Source: Gigaspora rosea (lineage: Eukaryota; Glomeromycota; Glomeromycetes; Diversisporales; Gigasporaceae). Taken from it: a stretch of DNA of 64,000 nucleotides. The notes below the pieces were generated by a model. The model worked only from the letters and a program-made list of their open reading frames with translations. It had not been told where the DNA came from and did not search any database. Position 1 is the first letter of the stretch. The number at the start of each line of letters is the position of its first letter. The translations under genes were made by a program, and so were the position numbers. The stretch lies in the NCBI GenBank assembly GCA_003550325.1, contig QKWP01000499.1, positions 226,429-290,428 on the forward strand. The letters run 5' to 3'. Below are positions 20,626 through 32,679 of this stretch, one piece after another.

Positions 20626-21020
20626 ATGCGCATTAAGAAAGCAATTTACTAGTGGGGGACGATTTGTGAGAAATCTCTTTATTAGGAGAAGGATTCAAAG
20701 GGCATACATCTTCTACTCTAACATCAGGAGGGGGAACTAGCATTTATATACATGTGTAGGTATCACTGAAGAAACATCGTATGATCTTTCTCAATGACAT
20801 TGTCCTCTGACAACACGATCGCCACCCAAATATTAACCCATCGAGGTTAAGGTAATTATAATATAATCGGATAAATGACTAAATATAGTGATTAATACAT
20901 AGCATGACGACCATATTAGGAAACCTATAGATTCAGACTTAACACTTCCTAAAAAGTCTAGACCCAGATTTACACTAAGGTTACGAATTAACCGTAACAC
21001 CATGACCCATATGTTCATTA

Positions 21021-21353
21021 TGGTCCGATTATAATTCAGACCAAATTTCAAAATTAAACTTTACTGCATTAAATTTTAACTGGGTAAATTATTGGGGACA
21101 TGAATTTAAACTAATAAAATTGCAAAAACGATTATATATCAGTCATATTTATAATAAAAAAAAATTAAAAAAAAATAAATAATTACAAATTACTGATTCC
21201 AAGTATTGTTATGTTCAACTCTATATTAGTGGTCCGAATTATAATTCCGACCAAAATCTGAAATTACCTTTACTGCATTAAATTTTAACTGGGTAAAATT
21301 ATCTGGGACACGAATTTAAACAAATAAAATTGCAAAAACGATTATATATCAGT
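21021..21353. repeat. Direct repeat, two copies about 209 bp apart
   Basis: 21021-21143 and 21230-21353 both start TGGTCCGA and continue through TTACTGCATTAAATTTTAAC to GCAAAAACGATTATATATC, with a few differences. They may be remnants of a longer tandem repeat. Confidence 0.8.
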
Positions 21354-21383
21354 GCTCTTATAAAAAGAAAGTGCATATGAAAC

Positions 21384-22556
21384 ATACTTATAAAGAATGC
21401 ATTATAGAAGATCAACTATATATTTTTTTGATTAAGGCGCTGTTGTGTCAGCTGATTATTTATTTTTCGATATAGTTAATTATTACATTGATGAGTGTAC
21501 AACTAGCCACACATGCACTTTTGGTGCCTAATTTAAGTAGTACACCTGAAGGTTCTACACTAGCTGCTATACCTGCGATTCAACTATAAAATTATCTATT
21601 TAAACACTCTGTCTACATGTAGTAATAACTAATCTACTCCTTATAAACAGCTATAGGGCTACTTTACCCAGATCAACTATATTATTTTTTTTTAATAATA
21701 ATTATATACTACTGTGCATTAATTTGAAAAGTCTATGAATATTAATTCAAGACCATATAGACTATTTTGAAGGAGACAATTTTCAAAATAATGTTTATGA
21801 GTGTTATTTGTAAAATAAATTTATTGTAAAGTAATTGTTAGTAGGGTGTAGTGACTTAGGGAAGTTGTCAAGTTGTCAGCCCAAGTGGCAGGTTGACAGT
21901 TTGAATCCTACTAGTGATACTTTGAAGTTAGGCCTGTATTAGGTAACTGTGGCTTATATCAGTTGGGTGAAAAACCTGTAACCTTGGTTTCACCATCTTG
22001 AATGGAAGCTTATAGGTGCAATAGTATTTGTTACACTACAAATTTAGGGAACTGGAAAAATGGAAACCCACTTGGCAAGACCTGAATAGGGAGGTAGAAT
22101 AGATCTCTAACAGCACTACCAAAAGAAGGTAGGTGCTGGGATTGAACAAACCTTATAAGGCATGGTATGTAAATCCTGCTTGGACAAGAAATGGGACCTG
22201 TCCGGGGAAGTAGGCTATACTGCAAGGATGCATCTAACTTAGAGCAAGTAGTCCTAAACTGGGGTCATTATTGGTAAAATGCTAGGCATAACTTGTTAAT
22301 ACTTGTGATACCAGTGGATAAGTCGTAGCATGGATCAGAGGGTTTTGTTAGTATACTTATAAAGGATGCACTTATAGAAGATCAACTATATATTATTTTT
22401 TAATAATGATTATATACTTCTGTGCATTAATTTGAAAAGTCCATGAACATTTATTCAAGACTATATCAACTATTTTTGAAGAAGTCAATTCTCAAAATAA
22501 TGTTTATGAGTATAATTTGTAAAATAAATTTATTAGTAAAGTAATTGTTAGTAAAG
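21384..22556. repeat. Partly duplicated segment flanking the second SINE
   Basis: TACTTATAAAGRATGCA…GATCAACTATATA occurs at 21384 and 22353. The following ~150 bp (TTATATACTNCTGTGCATTAATTTG to GTAATTGTTAGTA) occurs at 21700-21843 and 22398-22553. The SINE-like element at 21844 sits between the copies. Confidence 0.7.
21835..22353 (+). mobile_element. tRNA-headed SINE-like element with 9-bp TSD
   Basis: The element (21844-22344, 501 bp) is flanked by TTGTTAGTA at 21835-21843 and 22345-22353. The head reads GGGTGTAGTGACTTAGGG, with a B-box-like GTTTGAATCC near 21899. It parallels the 4534-5505 element in layout, but the two bodies are not obviously the same family. The 3' end lacks a clear poly(A). 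The short duplication could also come from the surrounding repeat, so boundaries are less secure than for the first SINE. Confidence 0.6.
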
Positions 22557-23000
22557 CCTTATATTACAAAGTGAATACTGTATCAGTAAAATGAAACATA
22601 CACAGGTTGAACAAAACTATACCGGATAACAATCGGGTACCCAATAGGTCTCGCATATCTATACGATATATATATAGGAGTTAACTGATAGGCTAAACCT
22701 AATGTCTCCAATGAGTTACTAATTTCAAACAGATATTTGGTGGAAATAAGATACCAATCATAGATATTTAGGTTCCATATCATATTCCTACCAGAGCACC
22801 GGTTGGACAATAAACAAACTCAATAGGCATCTTATTTTTTTTAATATTGCAAGAAAACCAGCTACATATCATGTTTTTTTAAGAATCTTATCAGTATAGC
22901 CGATAAAGCTATTTAATCATTTATTTATTTAATATATATTTTATTTTTCTAGTTACATGAGCTATGTATCGCAATATTAACTACTATGTATATAGAATAT
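22557..23000. other. Unassigned AT-rich stretch
   Basis: No supported gene; a minus-strand frame at 22583-22810 has no domain. Sequence around 22615-22680 contains CCGGATAACAATCGGGTACCC-type wording loosely similar to the 24.7-25.0 kb repeats. Confidence 0.35.
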
Positions 23001-23079
23001 TTATAAAAAAATCTTTTAATTTTATTTTACTTGCGCAACAAATATCATTGCATAACATGGCATAATATATAATATCGTT

Positions 23080-24370
23080 ATAACCACCAAATACCACTAA
23101 TACTACTCTAACTAACCTAAAACTAACTTAATCAAATTTAACCCTTAATTTAGCAACAAAACATCAAAAAAATTGATACTACAAGAAAGTGCTGGTACTA
23201 CCAAAGGCCAATCGGAATAGCAAAACTATATTGTACAGTAGAAAAAACAAAATATTAATATCTACTGTTATAAATGAAATTATAAACAACAAATAACATG
23301 ATAATTGAAGCTAAATAACACTAGTGAATGGCAATACAGCTCTAAAATAAGTGAAAAAAGCAATAAATGCGAACACAATATTAGCGAAAGCAAAGGGTTA
23401 AATAGCGCCAATTAAAGAAAAGTACTGCACCAAAATAAACAAAAGTAGAAAGTGTGAACATGACACAACAACACCAGTGAAATAGTAGTAAGGCACTAAA
23501 ACAAGCGAAAGTAATTAATATGAACTGACTCACTATGATATGACATTACAAATGACAAAGCTTCAAGGAGAAAATACCAAAAAACACCAGTAACAGTGAT
23601 AGCAACAACTAAAACTCCAATATGATGAACGCTAACAAAAAAGCACCAATAGTGCCAACACCAACGATGATAACCAAGAAACACTGATTTTAAAATTAGT
23701 AAAAAAAAAATACTACAAAAAAATTGTGAAAGTAATAAATACAAATACAACATGATATTATCGAAAGTAAAAACCAAAGGACACAAGTGAAATGGCAGTA
23801 TGGCACCAAAGCCAGTAAAAGTAATTAACATGAACACAACTCATCATGATATGACAAAGTTTCAAGATGAAAATATCAAAAATCACCTGCAACCATGATA
23901 CTGACGACTAAAAATCCAATATGGCAAAATTAACGAGACCAAAAAAGCATTAGTAATGGTAATACTAATGACGAAGACCAAAAAGCACAACACTAGCGAC
24001 AATAACTAGTTCTATAAAAAAAAAGGAACTATAAAGAGTGAAAAGAAAAAAAGAGTAAAGTAATAAATGCAAACATGGCGTGACATTAGCGAAGGCAAAA
24101 ACCAAATGACACTAGTGTGGCACCAAAACAAACAAAGTGATTAATGAAGTCAATACTTATATCTGTATATAGGTGATTAATAACAGAAAAGCGCTAATTA
24201 GTAATGGCTTTGGAAAAGACAATACTAGCGAAACGACCAAGATAATACTGGCACCTACGAAACAACAAATACACCAAACAACAACACCAGCATACAACGA
24301 AATCCACACCAGGTAACTATGCCAGCAAATGACAAAATAACAAAAACTCAATAACACGATATATAATTAA
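23080..24370. repeat. ~310-bp tandem repeat (about 3-4 diverged units)
   Basis: A-rich sequence with recurring GGCACYAAARC, AGCGAAAG, GTAATTAAYATGAAC and CAYTATGATATGAC blocks. Clear unit starts lie near 23477, 23787 and 24110. Minus-strand frames at 23496-23837 and 24157-24357 are T-rich artefacts of the repeat. Related wording at 350-490 suggests a dispersed family. Confidence 0.7.
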
Positions 24371-24617
24371 AAAAAGAAAGGCTGTTTAGTAAAGATAGTA
24401 AAAGAAAGAAAAAAATATATAAATAAAAAAATTATTACGTACGTACTTATATGCAGATCCTAATTTCAATAATGATCAATTACATATTTGATCAACTGTA
24501 GTATAAATTGACAAATATTCGTTGAAACTATATCGATTGATATATAAAAGCTTAGAAGAAAATCTTTGTCATAAATAAAACATACCGGCTATATTATTCG
24601 AACAAAAGCTTAATTTT

Positions 24618-24735
24618 ACAACTGCTTCATGAATTTTGGGAAAAAATTGCTGATGACTGAATCGATAAAAAGTAACCAACTTTGGCTGAACTCATAAACT
24701 TATTGATTCGGTCATCAGCAATTTTTTCAGTTGTG
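24618..24735. mobile_element. Foldback MITE, TIR ACAACTG…AAAAATTGCTGATGAC
   Basis: Inverted arms AAAAAATTGCTGATGACTGA (24650-24669 region) and TCGGTCATCAGCAATTTTTT (24708-24727) are bounded by ACAACTG and CAGTTGT. About 118 bp. No target duplication resolved. Confidence 0.6.
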
Positions 24736-24739
24736 ATAT

Positions 24740-25042
24740 AATTTATATTTATCGGATTACATCCATGATCATATCAAAGTACCTGATATGGCATTGGTAC
24801 CGTATGTTTTTTATTATAACCCGATATATATAGTACTTATCGGATTATATTCAGATTATATCCATAGTCATATCATATACCGATTTGGCTATGACTTATT
24901 TCTTATTATTACCTAATATATTTAAAGTTTATCAAATCATAATCATTTTATATCCATAGTCATATCGGGTACCCGAAATGGCTATGATTTAAAAATAAAA
25001 AACTGGAGACATATCGAAAACCCGATAGGTCTCCAGTTTTTA
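24740..25042. repeat. Three short ~100-bp tandem units plus a hairpin
   Basis: Units share TTATCGGATTAYAT, ATATCCATAGTCATATC and GATTTGGCTATGA, near 24740, 24840 and 24940. The last unit runs into a hairpin, AAACTGGAGAC / GTCTCCAGTTT (25008-25040). Confidence 0.65.
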
Positions 25043-25769
25043 TCCAGTTACATAGTTCTCAGTAGGGCTTCATTCGACCTGTGATATTTAATAATACTAT
25101 ATAATTATTTGATTCACTTTGCTAACTACAGACTATTTTTTTTTTTGCTTTGACAACCTGCTTTTATCAACTAGGAAGACTGCATATCTTTGTATACAAA
25201 ATTTCAGTTTATAGCTACTACCGAAATCTCTCCTTTCTCTAATAAAAACTTACTCGCGCTACATAATGTCCGCTTAGTACGATCTGCTGCAACAACAATT
25301 TCCTCAAACAGGGGCATGTAACTCTCTGCATGTGCTCCTCCGTAATCACTAAGTGGCTGCTATTAACCTTGTCAAGATTGCCGATTTCTTTAAATCCTCC
25401 TCACCTAGCTTCAATGGTGGAGTGATTTCAATCCAGGAACAGAACGAAAAAAGTTACAGGCAAGAAATTTAAAAAGGAAATAAAAAAAAGGAGGAAACTA
25501 CAAAGCCTAAGCGAAATACCAAATACAACAAAAAGAGAAAAAAAAGAAGAAAGATGGGAAAGACAAAGAAAAAAAACTAATCTATAACAAACACATAAGA
25601 GAAATGTGTGAATGTAAAAATTATATAATACTGTATAGAACCTTTACCGAAGTATTATATATAAACTATAAAGCAGAGAAATATATACTAACAAACTACG
25701 CCTAATTTTATAAAAGAAAAGAAATTTCTATGAATATTCCAGAATAATTTCTGACACGTCATTCACTGT

Positions 25770-26288
25770 TTACATTGTAGCAAAATGCGCACTTGTGACG
25801 TCGACTCCAATTAGGTAGTCGCAATCCCGATTTGAAAGGAGTAAACACTGCTGATCTTCTGGAGGGGGTAAGCTGGATTTCCCACTTTTTGGTAAAATTT
25901 CGAAAAAACCAAAGGAGAGTACCGAAAGTACCAACTTGTAAAGAACTGAAAGAGTATATGCTATACAAAATATTATATTTAACCAAAAGTATGTTTCTAC
26001 TAATGTTTCCACTCCTTTTGACAAAAACTTTAGAGTTTTCGGCTCTACTACATCTTCTATAGTACCAGAGTCTTCTACCGGGGAGTCAAACCCAAAAGGA
26101 GAATTCTTTTTCAGCTCTATTTCAATTATCTCAATATTCGATCTGGAACTCTGGTTCCCAGTTGCTCTAGGGTAAAGTTTTGTTGTGTATAAATATAATA
26201 ATTGTATAGTTGTCATAGGTCGGTAGCTGTGAAAAAGTTGGTACAAGGGATCATCGGAAAGAGTTATATATGTACACTCCCCTGACAT
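25770..26288 (-). CDS. 172-aa protein, two hydrophobic segments, unknown
   Basis: An intact frame from ATG (26288) to stop, carried in the retroposed insert. Residues about 98-128 (…Y-F-W-L-N-I-I-F-C-I-A-Y-T-L…L-S-V-L-S-F-G-F-F-E) form one long or two short membrane segments. The N-terminal part is polar and the C-terminal part contains a Pro/Glu-rich patch. I recognise no family. The start codon lies inside the palindrome arm, so an inverted copy of the first codons exists at about 27222-27240. It could be the last exon of a multi-exon source gene. Confidence 0.4.
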   Translation of the reverse strand: MSGECTYITLSDDPLYQLFHSYRPMTTIQLLYLYTTKLYPRATGNQSSRSNIEIIEIELKKNSPFGFDSPVEDSGTIEDVVEPKTLKFLSKGVETLVETYFWLNIIFCIAYTLSVLYKLVLSVLSFGFFEILPKSGKSSLPPPEDQQCLLLSNRDCDYLIGVDVTSAHFATM

Positions 26289-27240
26289 TGATCACCAGAT
26301 TTTTGATAATCACGTTACCTACTAACGATCGTAGCCATATATACAACTTTTTTTTTAATGAGAAAATTAAATATGGCATAGTAAGTAAAGTTGTACAGAA
26401 TAACGATTTGCATGTACTCTAAAATTTTTAGGAATTTAGATAAAATTTTATTAAGTTGTATTTAGCATTTTTGATCAAAAAACGAAAATTTAAAATTTTT
26501 ATATTAGGTCGATGCATTTTAAAACCCTATTATAAATAATAGTTGGTTTTAAAATATGTCATTCTCCATAACTAATAGCATATAGGATTAAATTTTCATA
26601 GAGCAATTCAAAAAATTTCTCATAAAATTTTTGAGTTTAATTAAAATTTTTGACAAATAAAAAGTTGCAATTTTCGTACCTTAAAATTCGATATAGTAGA
26701 ACATTATAAAATTTTTATTAAAAATCTCCCAAAATAAAGTATTTAAGTATTTATTATTTAATACATATATGATTATTTTTTTAAGCTATTCTAATACAAA
26801 TTTTATAATGTTCTACTATATCGAATTTTAAGGTACGAAAATTGCAACTTTTTATTTGTCAAAAATTTTAATTAAACTCAAAAATTTTATGAGAAATTTT
26901 TTGAATTGCTCTATGAAAATTTAATCCTATATGCCGTTAGGTATGGAGAATGACATATTTTAAAACCAACTATTATTTATAATAGGGTTTTAAAATGTGT
27001 TGACCTAATATAAAATTTTTAAATTTTCGTTTTTTTGATCAAAAATGCTAAATACGACTTAATAAAATTTTATCTAAAATTCCTAAAAATTTTAGAGTAT
27101 ATGCAAATCGTTATTCTGTACAACTTTATTTACTACACCATGTTAATTTTCTCATTAAAAAAAAGTTGTATATATGGCTACGATCGTCAGTAGGTAACGT
27201 GATTATTAAAAATCCAGTGATCAATGTCAGGGGAGTGTAC
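26272..27240. repeat. ~970-bp palindrome (arms ~445 bp, spacer ~80 bp)
   Basis: The left arm starts GTACACTCCCCTGACATTG and the right arm ends with its complement. Arms match with only scattered differences over about 445 bp; the unpaired centre is about 26718-26795. The right arm ends two bases before the right target duplication, so the palindrome coincides with the 5' end of the retroposed insert. Self-priming of the cDNA (snap-back) during insertion would produce exactly this; an independent foldback insertion is the alternative. Confidence 0.85.
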
Positions 27241-27257
27241 GTTTTGCTAACTACAGA

Positions 27258-27563
27258 ATATTACTATATAAATATATGCAATTTATAACAATTATATTTT
27301 TTTAGAAAAGCTATATTTAGTTTTTATAGTCATTAGAACTATAATAGTTATCATATTACTCTATCATAAGGGTAATAACAGATATTATATAATATTTTTT
27401 TACTATACCCTCTACCCCCTCCCCCAACGTAAGAAAAATTTGATTGGCTGTTATAAATTTATATATCTAACATAAGAAAATCAGAGACTCCCTCTCCCTC
27501 ATGATATTATGTTATTACCTATTTGGAATAGTAGATTTTTTCTAGACATTACTCAATAAGTAT
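27258..27563. other. Unassigned AT-rich stretch
   Basis: No gene. Two related CCCTCYMCCCYC-type patches (27408-27426 and 27487-27502) are each followed or preceded by similar AT sequence. Nothing else seen. Confidence 0.35.
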
Positions 27564-27660
27564 ATAATATTGATCATGCATCGATTAATATTACAAAATC
27601 TGTTCAAACATGTTTGAACAGATTTTTGTAATATTTATCAATGCATGATTCAATATTAAT
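27564..27660. repeat. ~97-bp near-perfect palindrome
   Basis: The centre is CTGTTCAAACATGTTTGAACAG (about 27600-27621), with complementary flanks out to TAATATTGATCATGCAT / ATGCATGATTCAATATTA. No spacer. It could be a MITE or a hairpin insertion; no target duplication was found. Confidence 0.8.
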
Positions 27661-28253
27661 GTTATCCAGCAACTATTATCATGGTATAATAAACTGCATG
27701 ACTGATTATATTACCGATTTATATAAATAGATTAGATCAATAAAGAATCTTTTTTTCAAATGTAAACAAAAAATTTTTTTTCTTATGTAGTGTTTTTTTG
27801 CACTTTATGACATTAATATAAAAAAAAAATTCTTACACTCTTTAAATTGATATTAGCGTATAAAAATTTTCTTACATACTCTAAATCTGAACTAAGCTAT
27901 ACTTGAAGGATATAAGTACTCTTCATCTTACATTTTGAAGGACGTAATAAAGGATGTCGTTACATTTTTACAACCTAATTAGTACAATTAGTATAACTGT
28001 AAAACAGGTTAACCAGGTATAACCAGCTTAAACAGGTGTACAGCATAACTAGGCATAACCTTTTTGAAGGTCATAATTAACATAATTACTTGTAATAAAG
28101 TCACAGTCAATAAGTTTTAAGCAAAGTAAAAAAAAAAGATGTCAAATAAAAAGGAAAAAATATCCCGTACTAGTGCCAAAGTATTCTTTTTAGTTTTTTT
28201 TTGTTTTAAATTATGAGTTATAGTTATTTATAATTCAAATTTTTATTATAAAT
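27661..28253. other. Unassigned stretch upstream of the recombinase pseudogene
   Basis: Contains a run of loose AGGTATAACCAG-type repeats (28010-28070). No promoter motif that I would defend. Confidence 0.35.
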
Positions 28254-29765
28254 ATGTGGAATTCGTTGGAAGATCTAAGGGCTATTCAGGAAAATTCAAA
28301 AGTACAAGCAATGCATAAAGCAACCCAAGTATAGATAAAATCCCTGAAGGACTTTCGTATAGATATTGGTTATGATGGAAAAATTGAGAATATGAATTCT
28401 AAGTCAGTATTGGAGGATCAGTTATCACATTTTGTATATGTGATGAAACATAAGGATGGTAATGAATACCACACATCATCTATATGAAATTGCATGGCAT
28501 CACTTTGGCGTCACCTAAATGAATATTCAGTTATAGAAAAACCAGTGGATATTTTAAACCCAAAGGTTTACTATGATCTGAATACCATTGTAAATGGAAA
28601 ATTGAAAAGCCTTGCTGCAGTAGGTTTGAGTGAACGTAATGGTGCTGACAGTTTAACAAAGCAAGAGGTTGAGAAAATTCTAGAACACCCTACTATGCAA
28701 GACAATTCTCCTAAAGGATTGTTACAACATATCTTTTTTTATAATGCTATATTTTTAGTATTATGTAGAGATGAACATCAGGATTTGAAAATTGAGAACT
28801 TTGTGAAAGGCTTGATGGAGGCATTGATGTAAGATTTACAAATCCAAGACAAATCAAAGAGGGTTGGATAGTTATCATGCACAAGCAGAAACAATTAGTC
28901 TGTCTAATATTCAAAGCATTATAATGACTACGAATTTTACTTTTTAAAATGTCTAGTAAAGGCTGTTTCAAACTTTTACTTAAAGCCTTGTGATTCAAAT
29001 GTGCATACGTATTTGTTTAACTAATTTTTTTGAAATTTAGTTTCTAAAATATGGTTCAACTTTTTTTAAATACAGATAATTTTAGCACACAATGGTACTA
29101 TATACGTGCCCCAACCAGAATGTGTAGTAAAAAATTACTTTAAAATGATATGTGATGATGCAGATATCTTTATTGGCAAAAGAAATATTTTTACTCACTC
29201 TGGGTGAAAATCATCAGTTCAAATCTTAAAAGACCTTAGATATTCTGACTCAATCGTTATGTCAATCATAAGGCATAGGTCATTACAAGGTTTAGCAGCA
29301 TACGAACATTCCAAATTAACTATGCAGCAAGAAGAATTGGGTGGCTTTTTTAATGCACTAACTTCGATTGCAAATACACCAACTAATGATCAGGTTCAAG
29401 GTGAAAAGAATTTAACAAAAACCCCAGATAATTTATATGGGTTTGTTCCTGCAAGTAGTTATTGTTCGTTCAGTTTTGAAATTCAAGATAATTTATTAGC
29501 AGCCACATCTGTACCACTATCACAAGATACATTTGAATTATTGTTACAAGATATGCCCGAACTAGATATATTTGAACTAAATATGCCTGAACCACCTAAA
29601 CTACTGTTACAAGATTCATCTGAACTACTATCACAATATAAATCTAAAGCTTTGCGAAGTGCATTAATTGAGCTCGACCAAAATGTTCATATTAGTCAAA
29701 TTGAAATGCAAGTTAGTCAGAAGAATGAAAGCAAAAAACAAAAACAAAAAATAAGAAAGATTTGA
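28254..29765 (+). pseudogene. Crypton-type tyrosine recombinase (KIAA1958/ZMYM2-like), broken
   Basis: From ATG at 28254 the frame reads a family-like N-terminal core (K-x-L-K-D-F-R), with a TAG at about 28333 and a TGA at about 28485. Then 28494-28832 is open and carries the typical Y-D-L-N-T-I-V-N-G-K-L-K and S-P-K-G-L-L-Q-H-I-F-F segments. After a frameshift near 28815 the similarity continues (…G-G-I-D-V-R-F-T-N-P…). The catalytic end lies at 29140-29318: T-H-S-G-stop-K, where the family has H-S-G-R, then I-I-R-H-R-S-L-Q-G-L-A-A-Y with the His and the nucleophilic Tyr. The missing Arg codon is TGA, one transition from CGA. The tail (29319-29765) is long, acidic and Lys-rich at the end. 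Such genes are common in Glomeromycotina. This copy is non-functional as it stands. Confidence 0.75.
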
Positions 29766-29869
29766 AAAAATTACTTACTGGTAATGCTTTTAATAATTGC
29801 ACATTTAATTTCGGGTCCTTATAAATACTTTTAATATTTGCATGCATATCTCAATTTTTAAATATAAAA

Positions 29870-30462
29870 TATAAGGTAAAAAGGGGTAATTTGGCGAAGT
29901 TAACATAACTAATATAAAAACTTTTTTATTTTAATATTAAAAAAATTTCTATTTTTTTGTATTAAACTTTATATATGATTTAGAATTATTTTATAAAAAA
30001 TTAGTCGTATAACAACTTGTTTTAACGTGACATTAAATGGATTATAAATTGTATCAAAAAGCTTAATTTTAGAGAGGTAGGGGTAATTTGGCGAATTTAT
30101 GGTATCTTTTGTGATCCAGTAGTAAGAATTAAATAATTTTATATTATTCGATTCGTCTCGATGAGGTGAATCGAATAATATAAAGTTTAACCAATTCTGA
30201 TCACTGGATCACAAATTATCATCAATTATATGTTGCACAAAAATGATCCTTGGGGGTATTTTGATGAAGTGTAAACATGACAAAGAATTAAAAATATCTT
30301 GTGACCCAGTGATCAGAACCAGGCAAGCTTGGTACCATTCGATTCGTCTCATCGAGACAAATCGAAAAGTATAAAAATTATTCGATTCTGACCATTAGAT
30401 AAGGTGATATTAAAATTCGCCAAATTACCCGTATTCGCCAAATTACCCCCTTTTACCTTATA
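29870..30462. mobile_element. 585-bp MITE, TIR AGGTAAAAnGGGGTAATTTGGC, TSD TATA
   Basis: Ends AGGTAAAAAGGGGTAATT and its complement AATTACCCCCTTTTACCT (element 29874-30458), bordered by TATA on both sides. The interior holds two nested inverted units, each with CGATTCGTCTC and a GTGAYCCAGT / ACTGGATCAC pair (about 30110-30215 and 30300-30400). No coding. The GGGGTAATTTGGCGAA motif is repeated inside both ends. Confidence 0.75.
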
Positions 30463-31642
30463 AAAAATTAATGTAAATTTTAATAAATATTCACTTATTT
30501 GCTTTAAATATTCTAAAACTGTTGAATATATGTTTTTGTAACATGTTGTGCATAAAAATATTAATGAAAAAAAAGCTATGATCATAAGAGTTTGCTGGAT
30601 AAATAAACAAATATTAAAAGTCTAGTTACAAGTTTTTCTTGAATGAACTTATAATTACTTCTATATAATTATATAATATAAAATTATAGTATAAGATATG
30701 ATTATATAGAGTAATTACTATATAATTACACCTTTTTATAATTACTATTTTGCTACAACAAACTGTGTAATTATAAAGAAGAAAGACTTTATATATTTTT
30801 AGTTTAAGACCAAAAAGATTAAAAAGAGATTTTGTTTAATATTCTAGATATTTATTAAGAAAAATAGAGTTTAAAAAGTTGTTTAATAATCCTTTAGCTT
30901 TTAGTTTAGTATCTATATTTTAACTAGTGATTTGAACTAAAAAAATTTTTTAATTGGGTTAACTAAACTAAAGTATTTGGTGTCAACTAATTGCAAATGA
31001 TAAGATTACTTCAAGTTTAGTTTTGGGAATTCTTAGACCTTTATGCAAATTATTGTCTCAACCTTGCTTGTTTACTAAGTTTATTTATTTTCTTTTCAGA
31101 ACTTTTCAGGATTTTTCTTTTTATACATTTGTCAACTAATTTTCAACTGTTTGTATAGGTTAACTGATTAAGCATTATTTACTCAAATGCTTACCCCAAA
31201 TTTATTTAGATTAGGTTAATTAACTGATTATAGCCCAACTAGTTCAAATCACTAATTATTACTTTGTTTGTCAGAGATAATACTAAAATTAGATAATGCT
31301 AAAATTATATAATTACATTATGATCTTTTATATAAACAATCTAAAAGTGTATCACTAATTATTATAGAACTCTAGTATCACTAATCTAAAAAATTTTGCT
31401 ATTAGTGTTAGTATTAGAGTTGGGTATAGCTAGATTTTAATTATCCTAGTTAAATCAAGTAATCAAGTATAATACATATATATAAAATTAAACAAAATAT
31501 ATCCAAACCATAATTATAGCAGTTAGAATATATATCAAATTTGTTTATGCAAAAGATTATTATGTACTTATACAAAATAAGCATTATCTAATTTCAGTAT
31601 TATTCCAAAAATTGTTTAGTAAAATAAATTTAATATTTTTAA
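30463..31642. other. Unassigned AT-rich stretch
   Basis: No supported gene. A minus-strand frame at 30349-30585 starts in the MITE and is taken as chance. Weak alternation of ATATAATTA tracts at 30650-30740. Confidence 0.4.
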
Positions 31643-31927
31643 ATAGAGAATATATTTGTCACACCTGCAACATGTCACACCCTGATTCGACCAATCAAAT
31701 CGCACAATTTTATAGACAAAAAATTTTATTTTTTAAAAATTTTAAATTTTACTTAATAAAGTGTAAAATATATAAAATAGTATGTTATATAACATAAAAT
31801 TTTATTCTAGACAACTTTTTCTAAGTTTTATAAGAAAAATCAAAAATTTCAAAAGTTAGCACATATAAAACTTTTTTTTTACTAAAACAATCTACCTTTT
31901 TGACTTTGAAAAAGTTGTTTAGCATAA

Positions 31928-32679
31928 TACAGTCTGACCTCTTTATAATCACCAAGTCCGTCACGCCCTATTTTGGTGATTGTATAAAGGTGTGACTATA
32001 AATAAAATACCTTGCCATGGTCACGTAACCAAAGGCCAATAAAATATTTGTGCATATTTGAAATTACTGTATTAAAAAATTTAAAAAGTTTGATAGTGAA
32101 TAACTATTGATCCAGTGGGTAAAACAACTATTAGAGTGTTTGACTCAATGAGCTAATTCTAAAAAGTCCAAAATTATCCAAATCTAATTACAAAATGCTA
32201 AGATCTTTAAGAATTTTTCACTTAGATGTTTAAATTTAATTAATTCTTAAACATGTAAAGTGAAACAAATCCTTAACGATCTCAGGAGCATGTGATTCAA
32301 TTTTAACGATTTTGGGCTCATTAGAATCGTCACATTGTGACAAAGATTTTGGTAGTTGTTTCATCCAAATCGGGCCACTGGATCAAAAGTTATTTACTGT
32401 CAAACCTTTAAGAATTTTTAATAGAATATTTAAATAAATATAAATATGAATATTGGCCAATCAGATTTTATAATCGATATTTAGTCAAAATTGGTGACTA
32501 TAATGAGGTTTATTATTAAAAAATGGATAAAAAATCAAATTTTTTTGGTGATAGTGATTATAAGTGATATGTGACTATAATGAGGTTTTTTTACTATATT
32601 TTAAGTCTGTCGCACAATATTGGGTGCTTATATAGAGGTGTGACTATATGGGGTGTAACTATAGAGAGGTCAAACTGTA
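31928..32679. mobile_element. Tc1/mariner (pogo-like) MITE, TA duplications
   Basis: Starts CAGTCTGACCTCTTTATA and ends with AGAGAGGTCAAACTG, flanked by TA on each side (element 31930-32677). CAGT…ACCTCT-type ends with TA duplications are characteristic of pogo/Fot elements. Subterminal GTGACTATA motifs recur at both ends. There is no transposase; the middle is occupied by a further palindrome (32088-32410). Confidence 0.75.
32088..32410. mobile_element. Inner palindromic MITE within the pogo-like element
   Basis: GTTTGATAGTGAATAACTAT and TGATCCAGTGG on the left mirror CCACTGGATCAAAAGTTATT and ACTGTCAAAC on the right. This is a third nesting level. The GATCCAGTG core also occurs in the MITE at 29874, suggesting shared ancestry of these inner units. 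Confidence 0.6.

Larger units (their letters stand above)
25119..27257 (-). mobile_element. Retroposed 2.1-kb insert with 15-bp TSD and a palindromic 5' end
   Basis: TTTGCTAACTACAGA occurs exactly at 25119-25133 and 27243-27257. Just inside the left copy is a T-rich run (25136-25147), i.e. a short poly(A) at the 3' end of a minus-strand copy. This is the signature of LINE-driven retroposition, and it delimits an insert of 25134-27242. The insert holds a 172-codon minus-strand frame (25770-26288), and its 5' third (26272-27240) is a long palindrome. No reverse transcriptase is present, so it is either a processed host-gene copy or a non-autonomous retroposon. Confidence 0.7.

Noticed and set aside
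23080-24370. Membrane protein genes on the minus strand
   Set aside because: T-rich complement of an A-rich tandem repeat; hydrophobicity is a by-product of composition.
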